DNA of 64,000 bases from UBA5448 sp045536965 (lineage in GTDB: Bacteria; Bacillota; Clostridia; Oscillospirales; SIG627), in NCBI GenBank assembly GCA_045536965.1, contig JAZSON010000012.1, positions 62,001 to 126,000 on the forward strand, in the 5' to 3' direction. The notes under the pieces are model-generated. The model was not told where the DNA came from and ran no database searches. It was given only the letters and a program-made list of their open reading frames with translations. Both the position numbers and the translations under genes were made by a program. This document shows positions 1-8,934 of this stretch, piece by piece; position 1 is the first letter of the stretch; the number at the start of each line of letters is the position of its first letter.

Positions 1-268
1 GTTTGCCAAACACGCGAAACATATTCGTCATACCTGCATTTTTGCTTCCCTCGGTACGGATGTCCTTTCCGTAAATACCACGGGAGATGACCACCGCCGT
101 GTTGATGCTGCCCACCAGATAGGGAAGCAGTACACAAAGCAAAAAGACCAAAGCGCCCGTCAAAAAAGACAACTTTACATCTGCCAGCAAATTGTACCCG
201 CCAAACGCTTCCAAGGCTGTACGGGGAGATGAACCGATGGCTTTTAACACACTCAAAAATGTTTCCAT
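1..268 (-). CDS. plsY: PlsY, acyl-phosphate:glycerol-3-phosphate acyltransferase (N-terminal part)
   Basis: PlsY is a membrane enzyme that moves an acyl group from acyl-phosphate to glycerol-3-phosphate, the first step of phosphatidic acid synthesis. About 89 codons are visible and the C-terminus lies beyond the window edge. The translation shows a hydrophobic helix around residues 35-55, then PYLVGSINTAVVISR and a KDIRTEGSKNAGMTN segment, matching the YLxGSIPFG and KDIRxxGSGNxGATN signatures of the family. An ATG at 268 sits 7 nt after a GGAGG site (276-280), which fixes the start. It follows der on the same strand by 42 nt; the DUF512-der-plsY order is common in Clostridia. The N-terminus is about 30 residues longer than in many PlsY proteins. 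Confidence 0.88.
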   Translation of the reverse strand, partial: METFLSVLKAIGSSPRTALEAFGGYNLLADVKLSFLTGALVFLLCVLLPYLVGSINTAVVISRGIYGKDIRTEGSKNAGMTNMFRVFGK

Positions 269-310
269 ATAAATACCTCCTGCCGTTTCGCGGCCGTAAA
301 AGCTTCCTCA

Positions 311-1645
311 TCAATCGTCTTTTTCGGTATCGCCCTTTTCGCGAATGATCAGCTTGATGGGCGTTCCTTTAAATCCGAATGCCTCGCGCAAGCAGTTTTC
401 AATATAGCGACGATAAGAAAAATGAAACAGTTCGGCATTGTTGCAAAAAATAACAAATGTAGGCGGTTGCACACCGATCTGGGTCATATAATAAATTTTC
501 AACCGTCTGCCCTTGTCCGAGGGCGGCTGCACACGGGTCGTTGCATCGTTGAGCAAATCGTTGAGCATACCGGTGGTAACACGAAGGGATGCCTGTGCGT
601 TCACCTCGTTGATCATATCATAAAGGCGATCCACCCGTTGCCCACTTTTGGCAGAAAGGGTCAAAATAGGCGCGTATGTCATGTAGGAGAGTGAGGTGTA
701 AACATCTTTGGACACTTGAGAAAACGACGTTTTCTCCTTGTCGATCAGATCCCATTTATTGATACAAATAATACTTGCCTTTCCCGCCTCGTGTGCAAGA
801 CCGGCAACTCGCTCGTCTTGTTGCGTCACCATTTCCTGCGCATCGATCATGATAAGGCAGACATTGGCGCGTTCCACCGCCATGCGTGCGCGAAGCACCG
901 CATACCGCTCAATGGCATCTTCCACTTTGGAAGCGCGACGAATTCCCGCCGTATCGATCAAGGTATAGTTGCCGTGTTCATTGCGCAACGGGGTGTCAAT
1001 AGCATCACGGGTTGTCCCCGCCACCGAAGAAACAATCACACGTTCTTCGCCGAGCATACGGTTGACCAGACTACTTTTTCCGGCATTCGGTTTGCCGATG
1101 ACAGCCACGGAAATCCCGTCTTCTTCCTCGCCTTCGGTCACCGTTCCTTTTATAGCATCTACCACACGGTCCAAAATATCACCGGAACCCGTGCCATGAA
1201 GAGAGGAAAGGGGGATGGGATCGTCAAATCCAAGTTCATAAAACTCATAAAATTCAGGAGGCGGCGCGCCGACGCCGTCCACCTTGTTGACAGCCAACAC
1301 CACAGGCTTTTTAGATCGCTTCAGCATAGCAGCGATCTCGCGGTCGGCAGCCGTCACACCGCTTTGCAATTCGGTCATAAAAACAATAGCGGCGGCAGAA
1401 TCGATGGCAAGCTGAACCTGTGTCAAAATGTGCCGCAGAATCACGGTATTGGCTTTGGGTTCAACACCACCTGTATCCACAAGAAGCATATTTACCCCAT
1501 TCCAAGTGATATCAAACATAATACGGTCGCGGGTAACGCCGGGCGTGTCCTCCACAATGGAAATACGCTTACCGACAAGCTTGTTAAAAAACGTGCTTTT
1601 TCCGACATTGGGCCGCCCCACGATAGCAACAGTAGGTTTTGGCAT
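311..1645 (-). CDS. der: Ribosome-associated GTPase Der (EngA)
   Basis: Der is a double-domain GTPase that acts in late 50S ribosomal subunit assembly. At 444 aa it has full family length. Both G domains are complete: P-loops GRPNVGKS (10-17) and GKPNAGKS (184-191), G3 motif DTGG (57-60) and DTAG in the second domain, and G4 motifs NKVD (120-123) and NKWD. The C-terminal KH-like domain is present, with the usual PPTFVIFCNN segment near the end. It is preceded by DUF512 (13 nt gap) and followed by plsY, so the three are probably co-transcribed. Confidence 0.97.
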   Translation of the reverse strand: MPKPTVAIVGRPNVGKSTFFNKLVGKRISIVEDTPGVTRDRIMFDITWNGVNMLLVDTGGVEPKANTVILRHILTQVQLAIDSAAAIVFMTELQSGVTAADREIAAMLKRSKKPVVLAVNKVDGVGAPPPEFYEFYELGFDDPIPLSSLHGTGSGDILDRVVDAIKGTVTEGEEEDGISVAVIGKPNAGKSSLVNRMLGEERVIVSSVAGTTRDAIDTPLRNEHGNYTLIDTAGIRRASKVEDAIERYAVLRARMAVERANVCLIMIDAQEMVTQQDERVAGLAHEAGKASIICINKWDLIDKEKTSFSQVSKDVYTSLSYMTYAPILTLSAKSGQRVDRLYDMINEVNAQASLRVTTGMLNDLLNDATTRVQPPSDKGRRLKIYYMTQIGVQPPTFVIFCNNAELFHFSYRRYIENCLREAFGFKGTPIKLIIREKGDTEKDD

Positions 1646-1658
1646 AATTAAAATCCTT

Positions 1659-2957
1659 TCAATCCTGTGTCAATGCCGACACAAAAGAAAATCCGTCATT
1701 TTCCAAAGGAATCACCGAAACACCGAGTTGTTTTGACAATTCTTCCGGCGTGGTGTCATCCAAAAACTTATCCCGCTCAAACCGCAGAGAAACGGCGGGA
1801 ATATACAAAGTGTCTCCCAAATCTTTCCCCTTGAGTGCCAAAAGATAATCGCTTCCGGTCAAAAGACCGGCCACCGTTACCGACTCGCCGAAAAACAAAT
1901 TCTTTACGGGATACACCCTACAGTTCACAGTATAACATTTTTTTTGCACCTTTGCAACCATGGCGCACATAAAATCATACGCCGCCTCACCGGTCGCAAT
2001 CGAAACATTGCGTTTTCCGCACAGCGCGGCATCCGCCAGCGCCTCTTCCACCTCCGCGGCAAACAAAGCGAGAAGTCCCACCCCGTTATCCAGCTGTGGA
2101 AATTCCTCGTAATACTCACTTTCCTGCGGAATGGGCACTTTGCCGCGCGTATAGAATTCATCGGCCGCCCAAACCATGCGGGAAGAAAAGCGCAAAAGAT
2201 TCTTTTCCTGCACAGCAGCAATCTGGTCGATCACCCCGCGACACTCTTCTGCCGAAAAAAGAGACAGGGGATATAAGCCCTCCCGATGGGCGGTCAGTCC
2301 CGCAGGCACCACGGCAATGCTTTTCGGAGGTGTCGGCAAAGCCAACAAATCGTCCAATGTGCGCGCAAGATTTTCGCCGTCGTTCAATCCTTTGCACAAA
2401 ACAATTTGGCAATGAACCTCGATGCCATGGGAGGTTAAAAAGTCTACCCGCTCAAGCACATCGCCTGCATGGCGATTGCCAAGCATACGACAACGCAGTT
2501 CGGGGTTGGTGGTATGTACCGAAACCCGAATGGGGCTAATATGCATCTGTACCATCCGCTCAAGTTCCGCACGACGGCAATTTGTGAGCGTCACATAGCT
2601 TCCGTGCAAGAACGACAGACGGGTATCATCATCCTTAAAGTATATACTTTCCCGCATACCCTTAGGATTCTGGTCAATAAAACAAAAAACGCAGGCGTTG
2701 GAACACCGTCTTTTTTCATCCATTAAAAACGAGTCAAAAAGAAGTCCGATGTCGCTGTACTCCTCTTTTTTCAAAACCTTCTCATAGACCGTTTCCCCGC
2801 GCTTTAGGGTAAGACGGACGTTTTTTTCGGTCATATAAAATTGGTAATCGAGCAAATCACAAATATCTTTCCCGTTGATCGCTACCAAAATGTCGCCCGA
2901 GCGAATATCGGCTTTTTGCGCAGGAGAACGAGGTTCGATGCCGGTAATTACAACCAT
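1659..2957 (-). CDS. DUF512 family radical SAM-like protein with N-terminal PDZ domain
   Basis: This 432-aa protein has an N-terminal PDZ-like domain (about 1-65; GIEPRSPAQKADIRSGD, DILVAINGK) followed by a radical SAM-like core with a CxxxCxxC cluster motif at C85, C89 and C92 (CSNACVFCF). The C-terminal DUF512 region follows. The family is conserved in Clostridia and Cyanobacteria, usually next to der, but its substrate is not established. The start has a GGAGG site 6 nt upstream (2960s). The gene follows a strong terminator behind rpmF, and I see no clear promoter in the 102-nt gap, so it may depend on read-through. The family assignment is firm; the function is open. Confidence 0.9.
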   Translation of the reverse strand: MVVITGIEPRSPAQKADIRSGDILVAINGKDICDLLDYQFYMTEKNVRLTLKRGETVYEKVLKKEEYSDIGLLFDSFLMDEKRRCSNACVFCFIDQNPKGMRESIYFKDDDTRLSFLHGSYVTLTNCRRAELERMVQMHISPIRVSVHTTNPELRCRMLGNRHAGDVLERVDFLTSHGIEVHCQIVLCKGLNDGENLARTLDDLLALPTPPKSIAVVPAGLTAHREGLYPLSLFSAEECRGVIDQIAAVQEKNLLRFSSRMVWAADEFYTRGKVPIPQESEYYEEFPQLDNGVGLLALFAAEVEEALADAALCGKRNVSIATGEAAYDFMCAMVAKVQKKCYTVNCRVYPVKNLFFGESVTVAGLLTGSDYLLALKGKDLGDTLYIPAVSLRFERDKFLDDTTPEELSKQLGVSVIPLENDGFSFVSALTQD

Positions 2958-2970
2958 GTATACCTCCGGA

Positions 2971-2994
2971 TAAAAAAAGATGCCTCTAAAGGCA
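2971..2994 (-). terminator. Short hairpin with U-tract upstream of DUF512
   Basis: On the minus strand a 5-bp stem, TGCCT/AGGCA with a TTAG loop (2981-2994), is followed by TCTTTTTTTA. It could be a second, weaker terminator behind the one at 3005-3038, or a leader element of the DUF512 transcript. The short stem limits confidence. Confidence 0.4.
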
Positions 2995-3004
2995 GAAAAA
3001 ACAA

Positions 3005-3038
3005 AACGAAAAACTGGCCGGAGATGAAATCCCCGGCC
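3005..3038 (-). terminator. Rho-independent terminator of DUF177-rpmF
   Basis: On the minus strand the 10-bp stem GGCCGGGGAT/ATCTCCGGCC (one G-U pair, 3-nt loop) lies just behind the rpmF stop codon and is followed by AGTTTTTCGTTTTG. It would end the DUF177-rpmF transcript. Confidence 0.85.
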
Positions 3039-3059
3039 GCAGCCATCTTACCGGCTTCC

Positions 3060-3242
3060 TTATTTAGAAACCTTGACAACTTCTTTCCCGTCGTAAGAAC
3101 CGCATTTAGAGCAGACTCTGTGGGAAAGATTATACTCGCCGCACTTCGGGCATTTTGCCATAGCGGGCGCTTCCAGTTTCCAAGTGCTGGATCTTCTCTT
3201 GTTCTTTCTGGCCGACGAAACTTTACTCTTGGGTACTGCCAT
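3060..3242 (-). CDS. rpmF: 50S ribosomal protein L32
   Basis: A 60-aa protein with the classic L32 N-terminus AVPKSKVSSARKNKRRS and a four-cysteine zinc ribbon (CPKCGEYNLSHRVCSKCG, about 31-48). This is the zinc-binding (C+) form. A GGAGGTG site precedes the ATG. It lies 34 nt behind DUF177, the normal partner of rpmF in bacteria, and shares its promoter at 3847-3875. A hairpin terminator follows directly. Confidence 0.97.
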   Translation of the reverse strand: MAVPKSKVSSARKNKRRSSTWKLEAPAMAKCPKCGEYNLSHRVCSKCGSYDGKEVVKVSK

Positions 3243-3276
3243 TTTGACACCTCCTCGATATCACACTACAATGTAA

Positions 3277-3774
3277 TCAATCACTATTTGATGAATCTTC
3301 CGTTTGGCAGGAGCATGCCTCTCGGTTAAGATTCTTTCCGCAACGCGGACATAATCCTTTGCAATCTTCTCGACATAAATGCCGATAAGGCAAATGCAAC
3401 AATAAATGAATACGCGCCAGTTCCTCTAAATCGATTTTACCGGCAATCGGGATGATATATTCCTCGTTTTCGCCATTTTCCAATCGCTCGGCCACGGGTG
3501 CGTGGATCTCAAGCGAGCACGAAAGAGGCACATCGTCCAAGCAACGGCAGCAAGTCGCCGTAAACGGAACAAAAAGCTTGGCATCAAAGGTAATATATCC
3601 GGCGCGATTGATGAGTTCTCCCTGCATGATTGCGGGCTCACTCACCGTACAATCCGCATCCTCCAAATCAATCGGAAATTTCCGCTCGAAGGAAAAGGTG
3701 CGCATTTCTCCCGCCAACAAGGCGGAAATGTCCAGTAATGCGGGCTGATCAGCCGCGCGATTTCTCGGTAGCAT
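3277..3774 (-). CDS. DUF177 (YceD-like) protein, probable 23S rRNA accumulation factor
   Basis: A 165-aa member of the DUF177/YceD family, which is almost always encoded before rpmF and is linked to 23S rRNA accumulation and large-subunit biogenesis. The family signature appears in the middle (CCRCLDDVPL) and the end carries a cysteine-rich patch (CREDCKGLCPRCGKN...CSC), which suggests bound metal. First gene behind the promoter at 3847-3875. Confidence 0.9.
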   Translation of the reverse strand: MLPRNRAADQPALLDISALLAGEMRTFSFERKFPIDLEDADCTVSEPAIMQGELINRAGYITFDAKLFVPFTATCCRCLDDVPLSCSLEIHAPVAERLENGENEEYIIPIAGKIDLEELARIHLLLHLPYRHLCREDCKGLCPRCGKNLNREACSCQTEDSSNSD

Positions 3775-3846
3775 ACAATGTCCTTTCCACTACGGGACTA
3801 TATGCCGCCCCCTCGGAACACATATTCGCGAAAAGGCGCATGGAAC

Positions 3847-3875
3847 ATTATATATGATTCCATCCCGCTTGTCAA
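3847..3875 (-). promoter_or_regulatory. Sigma-A promoter of DUF177-rpmF
   Basis: A perfect consensus promoter on the minus strand: -35 TTGACA at 3875-3870, 17-nt spacer, -10 TATAAT at 3852-3847. It is about 75 nt upstream of the DUF177 start. Such a perfect match suggests strong, growth-linked transcription, as expected for a ribosomal protein unit. Confidence 0.9.
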
Positions 3876-3971
3876 CAACATTTTCTTATTTTTCTTCACT
3901 TTTTATGAAAACCTGTATTCCACACACTGAAAAGCGCCTTGCAAGACCCTTTTCTGCACAACAGCACGCCG

Positions 3972-6293
3972 TCAGCCGTTTATATCAATTTGCAGGCCGC
4001 CCTCTTTGACCGAAACCAAAACCGTTTCCACAGGCTTTTTAGAAGCAATGATCTGCTCGGCAAGCGGATCTTCCACATCGGTCTGGATAAAGCGGCGTAA
4101 ATTGCGCGCGCCGTATTTTTCCGAATAAGATTTTTCGGCAATCAGCATCGGCACTTCCTTTTCCCAACGAAGCATCATGCCTTTTTCGGACAGAGAACTT
4201 GCCAGCTCGCCCAGTTGAATGAGGGCAATTCTTTCAAACGCTTCCTTGGAAAGGCGGTGGAAAGTAATGATCTGATCGACGCGGTTGATAAACTCGGGGC
4301 GCAAAAATTCCGACAATGCTTTTTTGGTCTTGTCATCATCCATAGTGGAAGCAGATGCGGTAAAGCCGCTGGTCGAAGAGACTGCCGATCCTGCATTGGT
4401 GGTCATGACAATCACCGTGTTCTCGAAATTCACTTCCCGACCGCTCGCATCGGTGATGCGTCCGTCATCCAAAATACGCAAAAGTATATTCATCACATCG
4501 GGATGCGCTTTTTCAATCTCATCAAAAAGCACGACCGAATAGGGTTTTCGACGGATTTTCTCGGTCAACTGTCCCGCCTCGTCATACCCAACATATCCGG
4601 GAGGGGCGCCGATAATACGCGAAACCGCATGTTTCTCCATAAATTCCGACATATCCAAGCGAATCAAGGATTCGGGCGAGTGAAACAGCTCTTCTGCCAA
4701 ACGGCGTACCAATTCGGTTTTTCCAACACCCGTCGGACCGGCAAAAATAAAGGAAACGGGTTTGCGCTTGGATGCCACACCCGCGCGGGAACGTTTAATG
4801 GCGCGGCAAATGGCGGAAAGCGCCTCATCCTGCCCGACAATCGCGCCCTTTAAATTCTGCTCAAGCTGTGAAATGCGTTCAAAATCACTTTCTTTTACAC
4901 TGCCCGCCGAAACGCCCGTCCATATTTCAATGACTTCGGCCATATCTTCTACCGTCAAACAAATATCATCACGCTGACGAGATAAGCCTTCGAACTCTCC
5001 CAACTGCTTGGACTCCCTCACGCGAATATCCGCCAAACGGCGATAGGTGTCTTCGTTGGGATCGGTAACATTTTCAAGTGCCTCGCGTTCGGATTTCAAC
5101 TCTTGCAAAGAAGCCACCAATCCATCAATGCGTTGAATCAAAGGATGATTCAACACCACACGCGCACACGCTTCGTCCAACAAATCAATGGCCTTGTCGG
5201 GCAAAAAGCGGTCTGTAATATATCTTTCGGATAAAACGGCAGCGGATTTTAAAATCGCATCGGGAATTTGAATGCCGTGATGCTTTTCGTAATATCCCTT
5301 GATGCCCTTGAGCATTTCCACCGTATCTTCCACCGTAGGTTCTTTGACAATGATGGGTTGAAAACGCCGTTCAAGCGCGGCATCCTTTTCAATATACTTT
5401 CTGTATTCGGACAAGGTCGTGGCGCCGATAACCTGAATCTCACCGCGAGACAACGCGGGCTTTAAGATATTGGCGGCGTTCATACCGCCCTCGGCATCGC
5501 CCGCACCGACAATGGTATGAATCTCATCGATCATCAAAATGATGTTCCCCTGTTTTTTGATCTCCTCGATCAAACCGCGAATACGGTTTTCAAACTGTCC
5601 GCGAAACTGTGTTCCCGCAACAAGAGCCGTCATGTCCAGCACAAAAACTTCTTTATTCTGCAATTTTTGCGGAATGGCTTTGTCTGCGATTTTTTGCGCC
5701 AGCAATTCAGCGATGGCGGTTTTTCCGACACCGGGCTCACCAATCAAACAAGGATTGTTTTTTCCTCTGCGGCAAAGAATCTGTTCAAGCCGCGCCAACT
5801 CTTGGTCACGACCAACCACGCGATCAAGCTTTCCCTCGCGAGCGCGCGCAGTCAAATCGATACAAAAACCGCTCAAATATTTGCGTTCTTTTTTTGCCTT
5901 TGCATCTTCTTTTGCAGTGCTTTTCTTATCGTGATCCACGTTTTCTTTGCCTTCAACGGGTGTCGGAACCCCTTGATTCATCGGAATGATCTTACGAATA
6001 TCCAAAGCGGGCGCTTTCGTCCCTTCTTCATCCTCGCCGCCCATTTCTTGCATCAGGCCGCTCAGATCCACTTCGCCGTCTTCTCCTACCATTTGCTCAA
6101 ATTGCTCTTCCATGGAAGTCAATTCTTCCTCGTTGATGCCCATTTTTTTTGCAATCTCACCAAGGGGATTCAAACCAAGCGTTTTCGCGCAGGAAAGACA
6201 AAGTCCCTGCGTTTTCATTTCGTTGTTTTCCAATTTGTTAATATATACGACAGCGGGCCGTTTGTGGCACATCTCGCAAAGTTGCAATTTCAT
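3972..6293 (-). CDS. ClpE-like AAA+ unfoldase with N-terminal zinc finger
   Basis: A 773-aa Hsp100/Clp ATPase that would unfold substrates for ClpP. The N-terminus is a short CxxC...CxxC zinc finger (C6, C9, C32, C35), like ClpE and unlike the double Clp-N repeat of ClpC. Two AAA+ modules follow: Walker A GEPGVGKT (185-192) with Walker B MIDEIH, and Walker A GPTGVGKT (519-526) with LFDEIEKAH. The middle region (about 385-450) contains a short coiled coil. The ClpP-docking loop region is present, but I cannot confirm an IGF-type tripeptide. It is the last gene of the long minus-strand run, 13 nt behind pgsA. No CtsR or McsA/B genes are nearby. Confidence 0.9.
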   Translation of the reverse strand: MKLQLCEMCHKRPAVVYINKLENNEMKTQGLCLSCAKTLGLNPLGEIAKKMGINEEELTSMEEQFEQMVGEDGEVDLSGLMQEMGGEDEEGTKAPALDIRKIIPMNQGVPTPVEGKENVDHDKKSTAKEDAKAKKERKYLSGFCIDLTARAREGKLDRVVGRDQELARLEQILCRRGKNNPCLIGEPGVGKTAIAELLAQKIADKAIPQKLQNKEVFVLDMTALVAGTQFRGQFENRIRGLIEEIKKQGNIILMIDEIHTIVGAGDAEGGMNAANILKPALSRGEIQVIGATTLSEYRKYIEKDAALERRFQPIIVKEPTVEDTVEMLKGIKGYYEKHHGIQIPDAILKSAAVLSERYITDRFLPDKAIDLLDEACARVVLNHPLIQRIDGLVASLQELKSEREALENVTDPNEDTYRRLADIRVRESKQLGEFEGLSRQRDDICLTVEDMAEVIEIWTGVSAGSVKESDFERISQLEQNLKGAIVGQDEALSAICRAIKRSRAGVASKRKPVSFIFAGPTGVGKTELVRRLAEELFHSPESLIRLDMSEFMEKHAVSRIIGAPPGYVGYDEAGQLTEKIRRKPYSVVLFDEIEKAHPDVMNILLRILDDGRITDASGREVNFENTVIVMTTNAGSAVSSTSGFTASASTMDDDKTKKALSEFLRPEFINRVDQIITFHRLSKEAFERIALIQLGELASSLSEKGMMLRWEKEVPMLIAEKSYSEKYGARNLRRFIQTDVEDPLAEQIIASKKPVETVLVSVKEGGLQIDING

Positions 6294-6306
6294 ACAGACA
6301 GTCCTT

Positions 6307-6873
6307 TCATGGGGTGTTTTCTTTTTTGTTTGTCAATCCCTTGATGTCATCCTTAGAGGCAATGCCATACATGGTGATGGAAAAAAGCATCAAAGCCAAA
6401 ACAAGCAGGCAAAGGGTGGTCAAAACGATTTGATTGGGGGATTCATCCACCATTGCCCAAATAAACACACCGTATGTAACGGCAGTCGCCAACTTGCCGT
6501 ACCAATTTGCTTTTACATATATTTTTTTGCGTCGGAACAATAAAGATGCCACCGTGACCATGATCGCATCCTTAAGACCGAGGCACACCGCGAGCCACCA
6601 AGGTAAAATCTCGGCAAACGCAAGACACACAAGAACAGCCAGTTGCATACTTTTATCGGCAAGCGGATCCAAAAGCTTGCCTTTTTCGGATGTCCAATTA
6701 TATTTGCGCGCCAAATATCCGTCCAAGACATCGGTCACGCCGGCAAGGAAAAATACACTTGCCGCAAAAATCAGCCTTTCTCCGATCAAAAACGCCCAGA
6801 CAAAAACGGGAATCAAAATCATGCGAAAGATTGTCAAATAGTTGGGTATATATCTTTTTTGAAACTTCAACAT
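6307..6873 (-). CDS. pgsA: CDP-diacylglycerol--glycerol-3-phosphate 3-phosphatidyltransferase
   Basis: An integral membrane enzyme that makes phosphatidylglycerol phosphate, the committed step to phosphatidylglycerol and cardiolipin. The 188-aa protein has several hydrophobic helices and the CDP-alcohol phosphotransferase motif DG-x2-AR-x8-G-x3-D-x3-D, seen here as D51-G52, A55-R56, G65, D69 and D73. It lies between cvpA and the clpE-like gene. CDP-alcohol transferases are similar to one another, but length and N-terminus (IPNYLTIFRM) fit PgsA best. Confidence 0.92.
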   Translation of the reverse strand: MLKFQKRYIPNYLTIFRMILIPVFVWAFLIGERLIFAASVFFLAGVTDVLDGYLARKYNWTSEKGKLLDPLADKSMQLAVLVCLAFAEILPWWLAVCLGLKDAIMVTVASLLFRRKKIYVKANWYGKLATAVTYGVFIWAMVDESPNQIVLTTLCLLVLALMLFSITMYGIASKDDIKGLTNKKENTP

Positions 6874-6920
6874 AAATTTATTCGGCTTGTATTCAAACCG
6901 ATTCCTTTCAATTTTTCACA

Positions 6921-7637
6921 TCACAGCAACGACTGCAAAGGGTTAAGATCGGCAAAGAAACGATACAAAAGCGTGTTATCCGCCGAGAAATTGTTGTAAA
7001 AAACGCTATCGCTTCCAAAAGCGTAGGGGACCACATGTTCAATCAAAAGCGCTGCAACCCACAGGAAAACAATGGCAACCAAAAATCCGAGCAATGCACC
7101 CAAAAGCGCATTGGCAGTGTGAAGCAACGGAAGACGGAAAATGGGATCGATCAATCTCGAAAGCAGTTTAACCAAAACAAATGCAACAATATACACAATC
7201 AGGAAAGCAAGCACACAGGAAACCGCCCGCGCGGCACTCGCCGTCAAATAATCCGCCAACTCCTCGGTGATCAATGCATCGGTTTTATTTTCGGCAGCCA
7301 TTTGCACATACTGCTCTTCCAGATCTCCCTTACCGATGCCAAAGCGGTCAATCAAAGAAGAAAACCCTTCCGGCATATTTTCAAAAAGGGATGAAAAACT
7401 ATCTCCCATAGCCGCAAGCTGTTCGGCCAGCTTTGATTCCACCGAAGAAGAAAGCCAGTCAGCGATAAACAAATCGTTGAAAAACGAACCGATCGGCGCG
7501 GCCAACACAACCGCCAAAACCAAACTGATCAAAGAACCGGCAAAGTGCAGCAAAGATTTTACAAAGCCCCGTTTCCATCCCAGCACCACGCTGAAAACCA
7601 ACACGGCAACGACTAAAATATCTAAAATAGCACTCAT
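6921..7637 (-). CDS. CvpA family membrane protein
   Basis: A 238-aa protein with about four hydrophobic helices: an N-terminal pair (AILDILVVAVLVFSVVLGW followed by KRGFVKSLL, the CvpA signature) and a C-terminal pair around a large extracytoplasmic loop of about 80 residues. CvpA proteins are inner-membrane proteins of unclear function, named for colicin V production. I place the start at the ATG at 7637, which has an AAAGGGG site 6 nt upstream. An in-frame start 21 nt earlier would overlap the DUF5711 gene and lacks a site. Gap to DUF5711 is 13 nt. Confidence 0.85.
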   Translation of the reverse strand: MSAILDILVVAVLVFSVVLGWKRGFVKSLLHFAGSLISLVLAVVLAAPIGSFFNDLFIADWLSSSVESKLAEQLAAMGDSFSSLFENMPEGFSSLIDRFGIGKGDLEEQYVQMAAENKTDALITEELADYLTASAARAVSCVLAFLIVYIVAFVLVKLLSRLIDPIFRLPLLHTANALLGALLGFLVAIVFLWVAALLIEHVVPYAFGSDSVFYNNFSADNTLLYRFFADLNPLQSLL

Positions 7638-7650
7638 ATAAAACCCCTTT

Positions 7651-8871
7651 CTACTCAAGCAGCATAAAGCAAACGGTATGATCGCTTACAAAACCGAGGG
7701 TGTCCCCACCCATCGGCAACACCTCTCTGAACGAACGAGATACTGCAAACGATTCTGTTTTTTGTTCTGTTGGATGGAGGATATACAAAGTCTCGTAGGT
7801 TAATACATACACCGCATCGCCATCGGAAACAATGTCAAAAATTTGAGAATCCATGTCGATCGCATAAAGGGTATCGCCACGCGGGGACACGATCTTAATG
7901 GCGTATGTACTGCCAACCATACTCTTTTTCTGCGCTACTACCGAAAACTTCTCACTCAAATAATAGGCCGACAAATCCGTCGCTGTGAAAGTGTTTTCCG
8001 AAAGCACCTCTCCCTTGGCCGAAAGGGTCATGAGCGATGTATCTGTCAGTACGGAAAATCCCTTCTCGCTTTCTTTGGTAAAAGCGATCTCCATGACAAG
8101 CACTTCGGGCAAAGAAATCGTGGAAAGAGGCTTTTCGGATTTGGTTGATAAGGTAATAATCTCAGCCGAAAAATCACCCTCTGCCGCTTTACATGCGGCA
8201 ACAGCAAGCATATTATCATCATATGGACAAAGAGCTACATCCATAACCAATTTGTCGGGAGAACGCCACTTAAAAACACATTGAAACGAAGGGTTGTAAA
8301 CATAAACCGCAGCATGGTATCCCTGTTCGGAGGTTGCCACAGCGAAGCTTCCGCTTTCATTCAAAGAGACCGCAAAGATGGGATAGTCCAACTGTAATGT
8401 GAAAATGTTGGAAAAAGCGTTGTAAACCTTAAGTGTCTTGCCACCTAAATCGTACACCAAAAACACATCGTCGGCTACCAAAAGTTCGGGAGAAGAGAAA
8501 GAAAACGTATCTTTATACTGTAACTTCCCGCGTGTGTCATAAAGCGCGGCGCCGTTTTTCTGCACCACCGCAATGTCACCGCGGAAACGATCGCATCTCA
8601 CGCCGGAATCGGCATTGAAAGCAATCGGAGCTCTGTTAGCACCGTACACAATCTCGGAGCCTGAAAGGTTTTTCACAAGATAGCGAAAGGTGTCCACCGT
8701 CTCATCCGAGTCAAATAGAAGAATACCGCCAATCAATAAAAGCATAAAAATCGCGAGCGTAATGAATTTGCAAAGACGAAAACCCATCGCACTGCGTTCA
8801 GTCGGCGTAACAGACGCCGCAGTTTTCTTCTCTGCTGTTTCCCCTTTCTTTTCCGCTCCGAACCAACGCAT
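7651..8871 (-). CDS. DUF5711 family membrane-anchored beta-propeller-like protein
   Basis: A 406-aa protein with a short basic cytoplasmic tail, one membrane segment (about 34-53, FITLAIFMLLLIGGILLF) and an extracytoplasmic domain of repeated beta-rich blades (repeats such as VVQKNGAALYDTRGK, VAVCPYDDNMLAVAA-like strings), typical of DUF5711. The family is common in Clostridia and often neighbours cvpA; its function is unknown. A consensus AAGGAG site lies 6 nt before the ATG. It is 63 nt behind truA and probably belongs to the same transcript. Confidence 0.75.
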   Translation of the reverse strand: MRWFGAEKKGETAEKKTAASVTPTERSAMGFRLCKFITLAIFMLLLIGGILLFDSDETVDTFRYLVKNLSGSEIVYGANRAPIAFNADSGVRCDRFRGDIAVVQKNGAALYDTRGKLQYKDTFSFSSPELLVADDVFLVYDLGGKTLKVYNAFSNIFTLQLDYPIFAVSLNESGSFAVATSEQGYHAAVYVYNPSFQCVFKWRSPDKLVMDVALCPYDDNMLAVAACKAAEGDFSAEIITLSTKSEKPLSTISLPEVLVMEIAFTKESEKGFSVLTDTSLMTLSAKGEVLSENTFTATDLSAYYLSEKFSVVAQKKSMVGSTYAIKIVSPRGDTLYAIDMDSQIFDIVSDGDAVYVLTYETLYILHPTEQKTESFAVSRSFREVLPMGGDTLGFVSDHTVCFMLLE

Positions 8872-8934
8872 GACGTTCTCCTTCTACTTTTTTATAACAT
8901 TCAATTCGTTTTTATGCCCACAAATTCAACTTAA

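Noticed and set aside
716..1651. Open frame of 311 codons antisense to der
   Set aside because: der is certain by its motifs; the opposite frame has no features of its own.
2948..3250. 100-codon frame overlapping rpmF
   Set aside because: Out-of-frame reading of rpmF and its terminator; rpmF is certain.
3920..3950. Imperfect palindrome around CTTGCAAG behind the ClpE-like gene as terminator
   Set aside because: Several mismatches and no clean U-tract; too weak to call.
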